This document shows, in pieces, positions 36,023 to 48,178 of a stretch of 64,000 nucleotides of DNA (within the stretch, counting starts at the first letter, position 1; each line of letters starts with the position of its first letter). The notes below the pieces were generated by a model. It saw nothing but the letters and a program-made list of their open reading frames with translations, was not told where the DNA came from and searched no databases. This DNA is from Lantana camara. Its lineage: Eukaryota > Streptophyta > Magnoliopsida > Lamiales > Verbenaceae. Location of the stretch: NCBI GenBank assembly GCA_037501455.1, contig CM074856.1:52047001-52111000 (forward strand). The letters run 5' to 3'. A program made the position numbers and the translations under genes.

Positions 36023-36411
36023 GGCAAACTTCCGGACTTCAGACGCGGAATTAAAACTCAAATTATATGGCGGGTACACTTCTGGGCCCCATCGCCTCAT
36101 ATAATTGAGATTCTTTTCCTCCACTAAGTGCAATAATGCACACTAAAGGCCAAAACATACTGGCCGACAAAGGCAAGTGGTGCACAGACCACTAACAAAA
36201 AGCAAGGGCTAAAGGACAACTGGCCCTGACTCAGCAATCACAAATCAGCACGCAATAAAGCAGGCCTAAACAATGGCCGACACAGCATAAAGTAAAGATA
36301 CAAAAGTCTTCATGGCGGGACCTACAAAGACTTTTAAGGCTGAAGATGACTAAAAGATATTAAAGAGATAAGATTCTCTTTATGTCTTTTTCTTCTTTAG
36401 TCATTTTCAAG

Positions 36412-39400
36412 TTAATAATCCCATGGGTTTTGGCTGTATCCAGATGGGTTTGTGTCTTTCTTCTTATCTTCTTCTGGAATTGGTGTCCTTTGAAAGGTTG
36501 TTTCTCTGAGACTCTGTATCATAGATCTGGCATAAGGATCTCCATCGGAGAAGTCTTCTGTTAGAAAAACATTGGAGGTGCAGTAGGACTTCTTGTGAAA
36601 TGGAGAGATATGCCCAATAGCTGAGACATGGTTCTTAGCACAGAGATGGTTGTATAACTCAGTGGCTTTACCCGGATGTTTGCTGATACCACCATCAGTA
36701 GTGGTAAAATCATAACAATAGGCAAGAGGAAGAAGTTTTTCCTGTGAAAAGAAATATGGCCTATGCATGATTATGACAGTCAAGGGTTTTTCCATATGCC
36801 TATTCTTTTTCTCAATGTTTATCAGATGCTTGACCCATTCTTTTCTGGTCCAATAACCAAAAAGAAACTTTGTAAGATTGGAATTGCAAGCATTGGTTCT
36901 GATAGAGTTGAGTAGAATCTTTGGATCAACTTCTAAGGCAAACCAATTGGAAATACCCAAGCACCAGAAATACCAGTATCCTTCGGCAGGAAGAGTAACC
37001 CTGTCGATCAAGGTGAAAACAAGAAGGAAAGGATTATCAGGGTAAAACTTTCCTGAATCGAGAGAGAGTCCTAAAGCAAGGAGAAATTTTGCCTGGTAGT
37101 AAAAGATATGATTTCTGGCAAAGATTTTGATTTCATCCGGATTGGATAATGGGAATGATGTCGGAGGAAATTCAGGGAGAACTGGTTCAGCAGTTATAAC
37201 AGGAATTTGGGAAGAGGAAGCCATCATGTATATCAGGGGAATTGGTTTGGCTGATGAAATGAGATGAATCGGCTTTGGTCTGGATAAGAGATCTGGGATG
37301 AGATTGTGATCTCCTTTTATAGCCATTCTCGGATGAATCGATCTCTCACCTTTTTCAGGAATCTTTAAAGGTGGAGTGATTTGGCAGATTTGTTTCAATC
37401 GTTTGACAGCTGCCGTCTGTTTCTTACCCCAAGAGGGGGCTCTCTTTCTGAGCATCTTGGAAAGCTGACTCGTATATAAGGAGCATTGTGGAAGGAAGTC
37501 CTTGATGTAATTGACTATTCCAAGAAATTGTTGAATTTCTTTTGTAGTCAGATTATCTTCTGGGAACTTGAGAAGTTCCTGTGCAATGTGAGGACCTGGC
37601 TTGTATTTTCCTTCCAAGAATTCCATTCCAAGAAACATGATGGAAGATTGTCCAATGAGACTCTTTTTCTCTGATAGCATGATGCCATATTTTTGGACAA
37701 TTTCATGGAACTGTGAGAGGAGTGCCCTGTGAGTTTTCTCATTTTCAGAGAAGAGGAGTATGTCGTCAATGTAGACTAAGGCACTATGCAGGATGGGTTC
37801 AAAGATTTGAGTCATGGCTTTTTGGAATAGTGATGGAGCGGTTTTGAGACCAAAAGGCATGACGGTCCATTGGTATTGGGCATTAGGTATACAAAAGGCT
37901 GTTTTGTACCTATCTTTTGGATCAATACCCAGTTGCCAAAATCCTGCTTTGAGATCAAACTTGGAGTAGATTTGGGCTTGGGCCAAATGTGAGAAAAGCA
38001 TTTGGGCTTGAGGTATAGGGAACTTATCATCTGCAAGGAAATGATTAAGTGGCTTATAATCAATTACAAGCCTCTTTTTACCTCTGACTTGTTCAGCCCG
38101 TTTGTTGACATAGAATGCCTGGCACGCCCAATTGGATGTGGTGGATTCAATCAATCCAAGTTTCTTCAGTTGAGCACATTCAGCTTTTGCAAGCTTCTCA
38201 TCATCCGGAGTCATTCCTGGATGTGTAGCTTTCGTTGGATTGACGTCTTCATTCTTCTTGAATGGTAATTGAATGAAGAAAGCAGAATTCTTCCACAAGG
38301 GATGTGGATGAGAGAATTCTGAATGAGATTCAGCACAGCATCCTTTGAGTCTTGAGGCAAGATCATAGAATTCCTTGGATGCTTTTGTGAGTGCATAGAT
38401 CTTCTGAGTTGTAGTATAAGGTAGGAAGTACCTCTTATACTTAATTCCATTGGGGAGAATGGTGAGCTTCTGAGCTCTGTGATAAAGATCAAACCCAATG
38501 AGAAGATCTTTTCCATGCAGCTTGCTTCCAATGACCTTCATCCAGATAGTACACTCTGGGAAGAATTGTATCCCGATAGGATACTTTGTGATCAACGATG
38601 TTTTGAACTTTTGGCCATCTGCTGCTTGAAAGTACTCGTAGTGAGTAGTCCATGCTTCCTTTGGTAGGATGTCTGGATTCATCATGGACTTCATGGCTCC
38701 TGTATCCATAAATCCAATTGCTCTGATTGGTCTGTCATACTTCGAGGGAAGTATCTTAATCTGGATATGTGGAGACGGGATAATCTCTTGAGTGATGCAT
38801 TCTGACTGGAGAATCGGTAGAACTTGATCATTGTCAGAATCAGAGGAGGAGGAACCATCATCTTGAATTGCAAAGATGGTTTCTTCTGTTTGCTCATCTT
38901 GTTCTGAGAACAAGGATTCAACCTCTGCATCGTTGAGATTGGCTTCTGTGCTTTGTTGGACATGAGAAATCATTCTCGCTGATTTCTCCCGATTGTGAGG
39001 ACAATCTTTTGCGAAGTGTCCTTTCTTTTTGCATGCAAAGCATCGATCAGTCCGCCTGCTTCTGAAAGGTTTACGTCGGAAGTATCTGAGACGTTTTCTC
39101 CCTTTCACCTTTCTATCAGCAAGTCCTTTCTTCTGGCTCTTTGGATGAGAACAATTGCATTCTTCTTTGGATTTGCATTTAATCTCAAGATGAGATTTCT
39201 TGCATGCCTTCTTGAGGACTGATTTGTTCTTCATTAAGGACTTGAACATTGTTTGCTGCTCACAGAGTTTGTCTATTGTGGAAATAGCAATCTGGTGGAT
39301 TTCTCCAAGAGAAAGCTGTGGAATTTCTCTTCTTGTGGCGGCAATGGCTCTGTGGAGTTCAGGCTGGATCTCTTGAGGAAGAGATGCAATGTAAACATGC

Positions 39401-42171
39401 TTGAGATTTGGATCATTATACCCATTGAGGGCATAATACAGCTCTGACATTCTCTTGAAGTGGAAATCCAAATCTGACTTGTTTAGAGAACAACACTTCA
39501 TGGCGAAGTAGCTTTGCTGGATCATCTTCTGATAGAGAGTATGATCACCTATGAACTCAAGGTGAAGTGCTAACAATGCCATGGGAGCGGTTGCTTGCGT
39601 ATACTGGATCTGTCTGTATTCTCCCAATGATTGGAACCATTCACGTAATGATCCTGTGAATCGTGACACAAACTCCCGTAAGACAGTAGGGAGATGAGGT
39701 TCTTTGATTCTTTGGAGATCGATCCATGCTGCGAAGGTTTGCAACCTTTCTTTCCTTTTTCCCACTGGAACATCATCAAATGTGAACCATGGGCCATTGG
39801 TTGGCTTAGATGGTCCAGAATCTGTGTTCTAGGACTCTGGCGGTTCTTCCATTAATGGTTCATCATATTCTTGAGGAGGCTGATCTTGATGAAATCCAAA
39901 GTTTGGATCATCAGCCATAAGCATCTGAGAGATGTCTGCAACGTCATCTTCACTGGACTGGGAAAAGGATTGTTCTGAAGAGATTTCAGAATCATTGTGT
40001 TGGGAACTGGATCTTTCTGAAGAGGCTTCTGATTCAGAGTATTGAGAACTAGAATCATTTGAAGAAGTATCTTCATTTCTCATAGGCTCTTGTTGGATAT
40101 TATGATCAGAAGGATTTCTAATCATCAATGTAGCAGAATGTTCCCCAACTTTTTCTTTGTTTTTCTCCTTTGAGGAAGGAGAGGCTTTTGCTGGCTTAGG
40201 CCTTGGAGGAGGTGGCTCAAAAGGAATATCAGATACCATGAAAAATTGGCTTGATGCATCAGGATAAGATGGTAGGTCGTAGAGAGAAGGTGTAATGGGT
40301 GTAGGAAGAAAGGGAAGTGTAGAAGTGGAACTTCTCTTCCTGTCTTGCTCCATGTAAGCAAGATCCTTCTTGAGTTGTCTGATTTCTCTCTCTTTTTGGT
40401 CGAATTCTGGACCCATCCTTCTTAAGGAAATAAGCTGCCTGAGTTCTTTGTCAAGAAGCTCAATTCTGGCAACTACTCTGTGGTACATCTGATCAAGCTT
40501 TCGTGAGATGGTATTTACTTTCTGGTTGGTATCTTGAACGTGGGATAAAACCTTATCAACTTTAGAGTCAAGTTGAATTAAGGCCTTATTCTGAGCTCTG
40601 GCATTCGTGGTTTGCCAGTTCAAGACTTCTTCTCCTTGAGACAGAGAGGAAGTTGTTCCTCCATCAGGGTTGACTGTGGTAGTCTGGACATAAGGTCGGA
40701 TTGCAACCTTATTTTCTGTACTCCTTTCTGCAGGTGGAAAGCTGGTGCCCAAACTATGTATCATCATGCAGGGTTGGCATGGTATCATCGGTGGTGGAAG
40801 GCATGGAGGCACTTCTTGCCTACAGCTCTTTGGTTTCTGCTGTTGCTGTTCTGCCTTCTGCTGTTGCTGTTCTGCCTTTAGGATGGCTAGGCCTTCGTCA
40901 TAGCAAGACAAGGGCTGTGTGACAGAAGGTGGATCTGGATCTGGTTCTTCTGGTTTATAGGTTCTGCAAGGAAGAAGTTTCTTTCTTGCTTTCCTTCGTC
41001 TTCTTCTCCGACTAGCTTTACTTTGATCATCGTCGTCGGAGTCGGATTCTTCATCGCAAGAACATCCAGGGTCACACATGGATGGATCAGCATCCCATAC
41101 GAAGTGGCCATCAACTTTGTCTGTGTAAGACTCCTTTCCATCGGGGAAGAAGGAGTTTACTGGAAGGTACCCTAGGATTGGGTACGTTTCTCTGCTTGTC
41201 GGTATCACTGGCTGAATCATCAGCTGTTTGAATATTGGGCTTGAAGAAGATGGAGTATCTTCTTGAGGTTGCTTGAAGATGGTTTTGGTTCTACCATCTG
41301 ACAGTGTCTGGAATTCATAGGTTGTAGATCTGACAGGCTCATGAGTCTGTTGGAGTGACTCATAGTTGGTGATCCACTCTGTTGGCATCAACCTTTCCAG
41401 CTCCTTTCTGGGAAGTTGTCTAGGAACCTGGACGATAGTTGGAGTATCGGATCCAGAGTTTGCTAGAATCATAAGAGCGTCTGGGGATCCAGATCCTTGT
41501 AGATCTAGACCATGGTTCTGCAACCTGTAGACAAGCTGGTGATGTAGAGTAGCTGTAACTGCTGTAGCTACTTGCTCTGCTCCAGTGATCTGTACTTGAA
41601 CTTTCAAGGCGTTGGGAAGATTGGCATCTCCCAAGGACATGGCGAAATTGGGGAAGTAAGTCAAGACTGCACTTCCGCTGTTGAGAGTGGTTACCACTGT
41701 CCCGATGACTGCATCCTCATAGTTCAGGTATCTGGTATCCAGCAAGGCCAGTCTGGCGGTTACTGGAAGACCTTTTCTCCCCTGGTAAGAGAGAACAAGA
41801 CGAACGGCTCCGAAGTGGAGGTGTGTATATCCTTCCTGTCTCCAGGAAGATATGAACTCTGAAGGGATAGAGAGAGTAACGTACTGCTCTCTTCTGGAAT
41901 ATGGTAGATCACACTTATCCAGTTTGGAGGACTGGACAAACTCTTTTGTTTGTGAGGGACGGTTGGAGGAGATCAAAGATCTGATTCCTCTAAGAGAACC
42001 TCTTTTTCTGTATATGTTGTAAGGACTGACTAAGGGTGGAACAGTTTGTTCTATAATAACATTATCAGGGATAGTGGAATACTCTACTAGGTTTTCTATT
42101 CTACTGGTTGAGTGACGAGAAAGGGAAAGAGAAGAGGAAACTGAAATCAACTGATCTGGTGATGTATCCAT
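36412..42171 (-). pseudogene. EPRV polyprotein, unit M1, type B, one nonsense codon
   Basis: 1,919-codon frame from ATG at 42171 to TAA at 36412, broken only by TAG at 39829-39831, where other units have CAG (Gln) just before the capsid core. A C-to-T change in a CAG (CHG) site fits deamination of methylated cytosine. Domains: 30K movement protein; acidic DSDDDD and basic patch; a 7-residue tandem duplication (KAEQQQQ) not in other units; coiled coil; capsid; zinc knuckle CFACKKKGHFAKDC; protease DTGA; RT YIDD. The RNase H core is missing: after PEKGER a short unrelated stretch leads to IKGDHNLIPD. An extra block of about 165 residues (starting FYYQAKFLLALG) then precedes the shared C-terminus ending NPWDY. 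Same layout as P3. Confidence 0.92.
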
Positions 42172-42359
42172 AGCTTGATGGGTTTTCTAGCTCTTCTTCT
42201 ACCAACTCGCAGGAATCTATACGTGAGATACTCGGGCTCCCGGCGTGCTATGGTATCAGAGCCATGTAAAAATCTTTTCGAAAAACGGGGCATCAAGTGA
42301 GTATATCGTGTTAGATTCCTGCGAGTTGGTAGAAGAAGAGCTAGAAAACCCATCAAGCT
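42172..42359. promoter_or_regulatory. Head-to-head leader junction between M1 and P1
   Basis: The M1 and P1 start codons are divergent, only 188 bases apart. M1 keeps only the last 46 leader bases (42172-42217). Near 42218 these join a P1 leader in the other orientation, with primer-binding site 42251-42266. Neither side keeps the TATA box, AATAAA or palindrome, so neither M1 nor P1 has its own intergenic promoter here. Confidence 0.88.
42251..42266 (+). other. tRNA-iMet primer-binding site (P1)
   Basis: TGGTATCAGAGCCATG, 94 bases upstream of the P1 polyprotein ATG; 33 bases from the inversion joint. Confidence 0.92.
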
Positions 42360-45300
42360 ATGGATACATCACCAGATCAGTTGATTTCAGTTTCCTCTTC
42401 TCTTTCCCTTCCTCGTCACTCAACCAGTAGAATAGAAAACCTTGTAGAATATTCCACTATCCCTGAAAATGTTATTATAGAACAAACTGTTCCACCCTTA
42501 GTCAGTCCTTACAACATATACAGAAAAAGAGGTTCTCTTAGAGGAATCAGATCTTTGATCTCCTCCAACCGTCCCTCACAAACAAAAGAGTTTGTCCAGT
42601 CTTCCAAACTGGATAAGTGCGATCTACCATATTCCAGGCGAGAGCAGTATGTTACTCTCTCCATCCCTTCAGAGTTCATATCTTCCTGGAGACAGGAAGG
42701 ATATACACACCTCCACTTCGGAGCCGTTCGTCTTGTTCTCTCTTACCAGGGGAGAAAAGGTCTTCCAGTAACCGCCAGACTGGCCTTGCTGGATACCAGA
42801 TACCTGAACTATGAGGATGCAGTCATCGGGACAGTGGTAACCACTCTCAACAGCGGAAGTGCAGTCTTGACTTACTTCCCCAATTTCGCCATGTCCTTGG
42901 GAGATGCCAATCTTCCCAACGCCTTGAAAGTTCAAGTACAGATCACTGGAGCAGAGCAAGTAGCTACAGCAGTTACAGCTACTCTACATCACCAGCTTGT
43001 CTACAGGTTGCAGAACCATGGTCTAGATCTACAAGGATCTGGATCCCCAGACGCTCTTATGATTCTAGCAAACTCTGGATCCGATACTCCAACTATCGTC
43101 CAGGTTCCTAGACAACTTCCCAGAAAGGAGCTGGAAAGGTTGATGCCAACAGAGTGGATCACCAACTATGAGTCACTCCAACAGACTCATGAGCCTGTCA
43201 GATCTACAACCTATGAATTCCAGACACTGTCAGATGGTAGAACCAAAACCATCTTCAGGCAACCTCAAGAAGATACTCCATCTTCTTCAAGCCCAATATT
43301 CAAACAGCTGATGATTCAGCCAGTGATACCCACAAGCAGAGAAAAGTACCCAATCCTAGGGTACCTTCCAGTAAACTCCTTCTTCCCCGATGGAAAGGAG
43401 TCTTACACAGACAAAGTTGATGGCCACTTCGTATGGGATGCTGATCCAACCATGTGTGACCCTGGATGTTCTTGCGATGAAGAATCCGACTCCGACGACG
43501 ATGATCAAAGTAAAGCTAGTCAGAGAAGAAGACGAAGGAAAGCAAGAAAGAAACTTCTTCCTTGCAGAACCTATAAACCAGAAGAACCAGATCCAGATCC
43601 ACCCTATGTCACACAGCCCTTGTCTTGCTATGACGAAGGCCTAGCCATCTTGAAGGCAGAACAGCAACAGCAGAAACCAAAGAGCTGTAGGCAAGAATTG
43701 CCTCCATGCCTTCCACCACCGGTGATATCATGCCAACCCTGCATGATGATACATAGTTTGGGCACAAGCTTTCCACCCGCAGAAAGGAGTACAGAAAATA
43801 AGGTTGCAATCCGACCTTATGTCCAGACTACCACAGTCAACCCTGATGGAGGAACAACTTCCTCTCTGTCTCAAGGAGAAGAAGTCTTGAACTGGCAAAC
43901 CACAAATGCCAGAGCTCAGAATAAGGCCTTAATTCAACTTGACTCTAAAGTTGATAAGGTTTTATCCCACGTTCAAGATACCAACCAGAAAGTAAATACC
44001 ATCTCACGAGAGCTTGATCAGATGTACCACAGAGTAGTTGCCAGAATTGAGCTTCTTGACAAAGAACTCAGGCAGCTTATTTCCTTAAGAAGGATGGGTC
44101 CAGAATTCGACCAAAAAGAGAGAGAAATCAGACAACTCAAGAAGGATCTTGCTTACATGGAGCAAGACAGGAAGAGAAGTTCCACTTCTACACTTCCCTT
44201 TCTTCCTACACCCATTACATCTTCTCTCTACGACCCACCATCTTATCCTGATGCATCAAGCCAATTTTTCATGGTATCTGATATTCCTTTTGAGCCACCT
44301 CCTCCAAGGCCTAAGCCAGCAAAAGCCTCTCCTTCCTCAAAGGAGAAAAACAAAGAAAAAGTTGGGGAACATTCTGCTACATTGATGATTAGAAATCCTT
44401 CTGATCATAATATCCAACAAAAGCCTATGAGAAATGAAGATACTTCTTCAAATGATTCTAGTTCACAATACTCTGAATCAGAAGCTTCTTCAGAAAGATC
44501 CAGTTCCCAACACAATGATTCTGAAATATCTTCAGAACAATCCTTTTCCCAGTCCAGTGAAGATAACGTTGCAGACATCTCTCAGATGCTAATGGCTGAT
44601 GATCCAAACTTTGGATTTCATCAAGATCAGCCTCCTCAAGATTATGATGAACCATTAATGGAAGAACTGCCAGAGTTCCAGAACACAGATTCTGGACCAG
44701 CTAACCCATCCAATGGCCCATGGTTCACATTTGATAATGTTCCAGTGGGAAAAAGGAAAGAAAGGTTGCAAACCTTCGCAGCATGGATCGATCTCCAAAG
44801 AATCAAAGAACCTCATCTCCCTACTGTCTTAAGGGAGTTTGTGTCAAGATTCACAGGATCATTACGTGAATGGTTCCAATCATTGGGAGAATACAGACAG
44901 ATCCAGTATACGCAAGCAACCGCTCCCATGGCATTGTTAGCACTTCACCTTGAGTTCATAGGTGATCATACTCTCTATCAGAAGATGATCCAGCAAAGCT
45001 ACTTCGCCATGAAGTGTTGTTCTCTAAACAAGTCAGATTTGGATTTCCACTTCAAGAGAATGTCAGAGCTGTATTATGCCCTCAATGGGTATAATGATCC
45101 AAATCTAAAGCACGTATACATTGCATCTCTTCCTCAAGAGATCCAGCCTGAGCTACACAGAGCCATTGCCGCCACAAGAAGAGAAATTCCACAGCTTTCT
45201 CTTGGAGAAATCCACCAGATTGCTATTTCCACAATAGACAAACTCTGTGAGCAACAAACAATGTTCAAGTCCTTAATGAAGAACAAATCAGTCCTGAAGA

Positions 45301-47900
45301 AGGCATGCAAGAAATCTCATCTTGAGATTAAATGCAAATCCAAAGACGAATGCAATTGTTCTCATCCAAAGAGCCAGAAGAAAGGACTTGCTAAAAGAAA
45401 GGTGAATCAGAGAAAACGTCTCAGATACTTCAGACGTAAACCTTTCAGAAGCCGGCGGACAGATAGATGGTTTGTTTGCAAAAAGAAAGGACATTATGCA
45501 AAGAATTGTCCTCAGAACCGGGAGAAATCAGCCAGAATGGTTTCTCATGTCCAACAAAGCACAGAAGCAAATCTCAACGATGCAGAGGTTGAATCCTTGT
45601 TCTCAGAACAAGATGAGCAAACAGAAGAAACCATCTTTGCAATCCAAGATGATGGTTCCTCCTCCTCTGATTCTGACAATGATCAAGTTCTACCAATCCT
45701 TCAGTCAGAATGCATCACTCAAGAGATTATCCCGTCTCCACATATCCAGATCCAGATACTTCCCTCGAAGTATGACAGACCAATCAGAGCAATTGGATTT
45801 ATGGATACAGGAGCCATGAAGTCCATGATGAATCCAGACATCCTACCAAAGGAAGCATGGACAACTCACTATGAGTACTTCCAAGCAGCAGATGGCCAAC
45901 AGTTCAAAACATCGTTGATCACAAAGTATCCTATCGGGATACAATTCTTCCCAGAGTGTACTATCTGGATGAAGGTCATTGGAAGCAAGCTGCATGGAAA
46001 AGATCTTCTCATTGGGTTTGATCTTTATCACAGAGCTCAGAAGCTCACCATTCTCCCCAATGGAATTAAGTATAAGAGGTACTTCCTATCTTATACTACA
46101 ACTCAGAAGATCTATGCACTTACAGAAGCATCCAAGGAATTCTATGATCTTGCCTCAAGACTCAAAGGATGCTGTGCTGAATCTCACTCAGAATTCTCTC
46201 ATCCACATCCCTTATGGAAGAATTCAGCATTCTTCATTCAATTACCATTCAAGAAGAATGAAGACGTCAATCCAACGAAAGCTACACATCCAGGAATGAC
46301 TCCTGATGATGAAAAGCTTGCCAAAGCTGAATGTGCTCAACTGAAGCAACTCGGATTGATTGAATCCACCACATCCAATTGGGCGTGCCAGGCATTCTAT
46401 GTCAACAAACGGGCTGAACAAGTCAGAGGTAAAAAGAGGCTTGTAATTGATTATAAGCCACTTAATCATTTCCTTGCAGATGATAAGTTCCCTATACCTC
46501 AAGCCCAAATGCTTTTCTCACATTTGGCCCAAGCCCAAATCTACTCTAAGTTCGATCTCAAAGCAGGATTTTGGCAACTGGGTATTGATCCAAAAGATAG
46601 GTACAAAACAGCCTTCTGTATACCTAATGCCCAATACCAATGGACCGTCATGCCTTTTGGTCTCAAGACCGCTCCATCACTATTCCAAAAAGCCATGACC
46701 CAAATCTTTGAACCCATCCTGCATAGTGCCTTAGTCTACATTGACGATATTCTCCTATTCTCTGAGAATGAGAAAACTCACAGGGCACTCCTCTCACAGT
46801 TCCATGAAATTGTCCAAAAATATGGCATCATGCTATCAGAGAAAAAGAGTCTCATTGGACAATCTTCCATCATGTTTCTTGGAATGGAATTTCAGGAAGG
46901 AAAATACAAGCCAGGTCCTCACATTGCACAGGAACTTCTCAGGTTCCCAGAAGATAATCTGACTACAAAAGAAATTCAACAATTTCTTGGAATAGTCAAT
47001 TATGTCAAGGACTTCCTTCCACAATGCTCCAAATACACGAGTCAGCTTTCCAAGATGCTCAGAAAGAAAGCTCCCCCTTGGGGTAAGGAACAGACGGCAG
47101 CTGTCAAACAATTGAAACAAATCTGCCAGACCCCTCCACCTTTAAAGATTCCAGATAAAGGTGAAAGAATCCTTCAGACAGATGCCAGTGATGAATACTG
47201 GGGAGCAATTCTGCTTGAAAAAGTAGATGGGAAAGAATATTACTGTGGACATGCTAATGGACAATTCAGTCCAGCTGAAAAGCATTATCACACAGTATAC
47301 AAAGAAATTCTAGCCGTCAAATATGGAATCAAGAAATTTGAATTCCATCTCATTGGTCATCATTTCACAGTTGTCATGGACAACTCATCTTTTCCAAAGA
47401 TACTTGAATTCAAGAATAAGGGTCTTCCCGAATCCCAATTGTTGAGATTAAAAGACTGGTTTGCAAAATACCAGTTCTCGGTAAAGCATATAAAAGGAGA
47501 TCAAAACCTCATCCCAGATCTCTTATCCAGACCAAAGCCGATTCATCTCATCTCATCAGTCAAACCTATTCCCCTGATATACATGATGGCTTCCTCTTCA
47601 AAAATTCCTGTTATAACTGCTGAACCAGTTCTCCCTGGATTTCCTCCGACATCATTCCCATTATCCAACCCTGATGAAATCAAAATTTTTGCCAGGAATC
47701 ATATCTCACCATTTCATAAGAAGTCCTACTGCACCTCCAATGTCTTTCTAACAGATGACTTCTCCGATGGAGATCCTTATGCCAGATCTATGATACAGAG
47801 TCTCAGAGAAACAACCTTTCAGAGAGCACCAATTCCAGAAGAAGATAAGATGAAAGACACTTACCCAGCAGGATACAGCCAAGACCCATGGGAATACTAG
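42360..47900 (+). CDS. EPRV polyprotein, unit P1, type A, intact frame with damaged zinc knuckle
   Basis: 1,846-residue open frame. Approximate residues: 30K movement protein 90-280 (YVTLSIPSEF 97; HLHFGAVRL about 117; LLDTRY 143-148); acidic 373-382 and basic 386-397; coiled coil 520-605; Ser-rich 690-740; capsid core from 787 (WFTFDNVP); zinc knuckle 1037; aspartic protease DTG at 1149; RT from about 1320, with LVIDYKPLN near 1364 and YIDD at 1460-1463; RNase H with Asp1608 (TDAS), Glu1649 and Asp1674; C-terminus NPDEIKIFARNHI directly joined to SPFHKKSY. It lacks the 165-residue block of type B. Oddity: the first Cys of the CX2CX4HX4C knuckle is Trp (tgg at 45468-45470). Known family roles: cell-to-cell movement, encapsidation, processing and reverse transcription of the genome. 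It has no upstream promoter core. Confidence 0.95.
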   Translation: MDTSPDQLISVSSSLSLPRHSTSRIENLVEYSTIPENVIIEQTVPPLVSPYNIYRKRGSLRGIRSLISSNRPSQTKEFVQSSKLDKCDLPYSRREQYVTLSIPSEFISSWRQEGYTHLHFGAVRLVLSYQGRKGLPVTARLALLDTRYLNYEDAVIGTVVTTLNSGSAVLTYFPNFAMSLGDANLPNALKVQVQITGAEQVATAVTATLHHQLVYRLQNHGLDLQGSGSPDALMILANSGSDTPTIVQVPRQLPRKELERLMPTEWITNYESLQQTHEPVRSTTYEFQTLSDGRTKTIFRQPQEDTPSSSSPIFKQLMIQPVIPTSREKYPILGYLPVNSFFPDGKESYTDKVDGHFVWDADPTMCDPGCSCDEESDSDDDDQSKASQRRRRRKARKKLLPCRTYKPEEPDPDPPYVTQPLSCYDEGLAILKAEQQQQKPKSCRQELPPCLPPPVISCQPCMMIHSLGTSFPPAERSTENKVAIRPYVQTTTVNPDGGTTSSLSQGEEVLNWQTTNARAQNKALIQLDSKVDKVLSHVQDTNQKVNTISRELDQMYHRVVARIELLDKELRQLISLRRMGPEFDQKEREIRQLKKDLAYMEQDRKRSSTSTLPFLPTPITSSLYDPPSYPDASSQFFMVSDIPFEPPPPRPKPAKASPSSKEKNKEKVGEHSATLMIRNPSDHNIQQKPMRNEDTSSNDSSSQYSESEASSERSSSQHNDSEISSEQSFSQSSEDNVADISQMLMADDPNFGFHQDQPPQDYDEPLMEELPEFQNTDSGPANPSNGPWFTFDNVPVGKRKERLQTFAAWIDLQRIKEPHLPTVLREFVSRFTGSLREWFQSLGEYRQIQYTQATAPMALLALHLEFIGDHTLYQKMIQQSYFAMKCCSLNKSDLDFHFKRMSELYYALNGYNDPNLKHVYIASLPQEIQPELHRAIAATRREIPQLSLGEIHQIAISTIDKLCEQQTMFKSLMKNKSVLKKACKKSHLEIKCKSKDECNCSHPKSQKKGLAKRKVNQRKRLRYFRRKPFRSRRTDRWFVCKKKGHYAKNCPQNREKSARMVSHVQQSTEANLNDAEVESLFSEQDEQTEETIFAIQDDGSSSSDSDNDQVLPILQSECITQEIIPSPHIQIQILPSKYDRPIRAIGFMDTGAMKSMMNPDILPKEAWTTHYEYFQAADGQQFKTSLITKYPIGIQFFPECTIWMKVIGSKLHGKDLLIGFDLYHRAQKLTILPNGIKYKRYFLSYTTTQKIYALTEASKEFYDLASRLKGCCAESHSEFSHPHPLWKNSAFFIQLPFKKNEDVNPTKATHPGMTPDDEKLAKAECAQLKQLGLIESTTSNWACQAFYVNKRAEQVRGKKRLVIDYKPLNHFLADDKFPIPQAQMLFSHLAQAQIYSKFDLKAGFWQLGIDPKDRYKTAFCIPNAQYQWTVMPFGLKTAPSLFQKAMTQIFEPILHSALVYIDDILLFSENEKTHRALLSQFHEIVQKYGIMLSEKKSLIGQSSIMFLGMEFQEGKYKPGPHIAQELLRFPEDNLTTKEIQQFLGIVNYVKDFLPQCSKYTSQLSKMLRKKAPPWGKEQTAAVKQLKQICQTPPPLKIPDKGERILQTDASDEYWGAILLEKVDGKEYYCGHANGQFSPAEKHYHTVYKEILAVKYGIKKFEFHLIGHHFTVVMDNSSFPKILEFKNKGLPESQLLRLKDWFAKYQFSVKHIKGDQNLIPDLLSRPKPIHLISSVKPIPLIYMMASSSKIPVITAEPVLPGFPPTSFPLSNPDEIKIFARNHISPFHKKSYCTSNVFLTDDFSDGDPYARSMIQSLRETTFQRAPIPEEDKMKDTYPAGYSQDPWEY

Positions 47901-48178
47901 CTTGAAAATGACTTAAAGAGAATCCTATCTTTTTTAGGTCATTGTCAGCATTAAAAGTCTTTATAGGTCCCGCCATGAAGACTTTTGTATCTTTACTTTA
48001 TGCTGTGTCGGCCATTGTTTAGGCCTGCTTTATTGCGTGCTGATTTGTGATTGCTGAGTCAGGGCCAGTTGTCCTTTAGCCCTTGCTTTTTGTTAGTGGT
48101 CTGTGCACCACTTGCCTTTGTCGGCCAGTATGTTTTGGCCTTTAGTGTGCATTATTGCACTTAGTGGAGGAAAAGAAT

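Larger units (their letters stand above)
35325..36411 (-). promoter_or_regulatory. EPRV intergenic region between M1 and M2 (B-type 3' part)
   Basis: Minus-strand order: end of M1 polyprotein, B-type segment, palindrome, TATA box (36015-36022), actaggt repeats, AATAAA, leader, primer-binding site (35418-35433), then the M2 start. The leader has a 51-bp tandem duplication at 35437-35538 that other units lack. Expected role: promoter of the full-length pregenomic RNA and its polyadenylation. Confidence 0.85.

Noticed and set aside
42669..42959. Antisense 96-codon frames opposite the movement-protein region in every unit
   Set aside because: Shadows of the polyprotein codons on the other strand; no domain and no independent signal.
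44149..44385. Overlapping +1-frame ORFs of 73-115 codons inside each polyprotein
   Set aside because: They recur only because the polyproteins recur, and no overlapping gene is known at these positions in this family.
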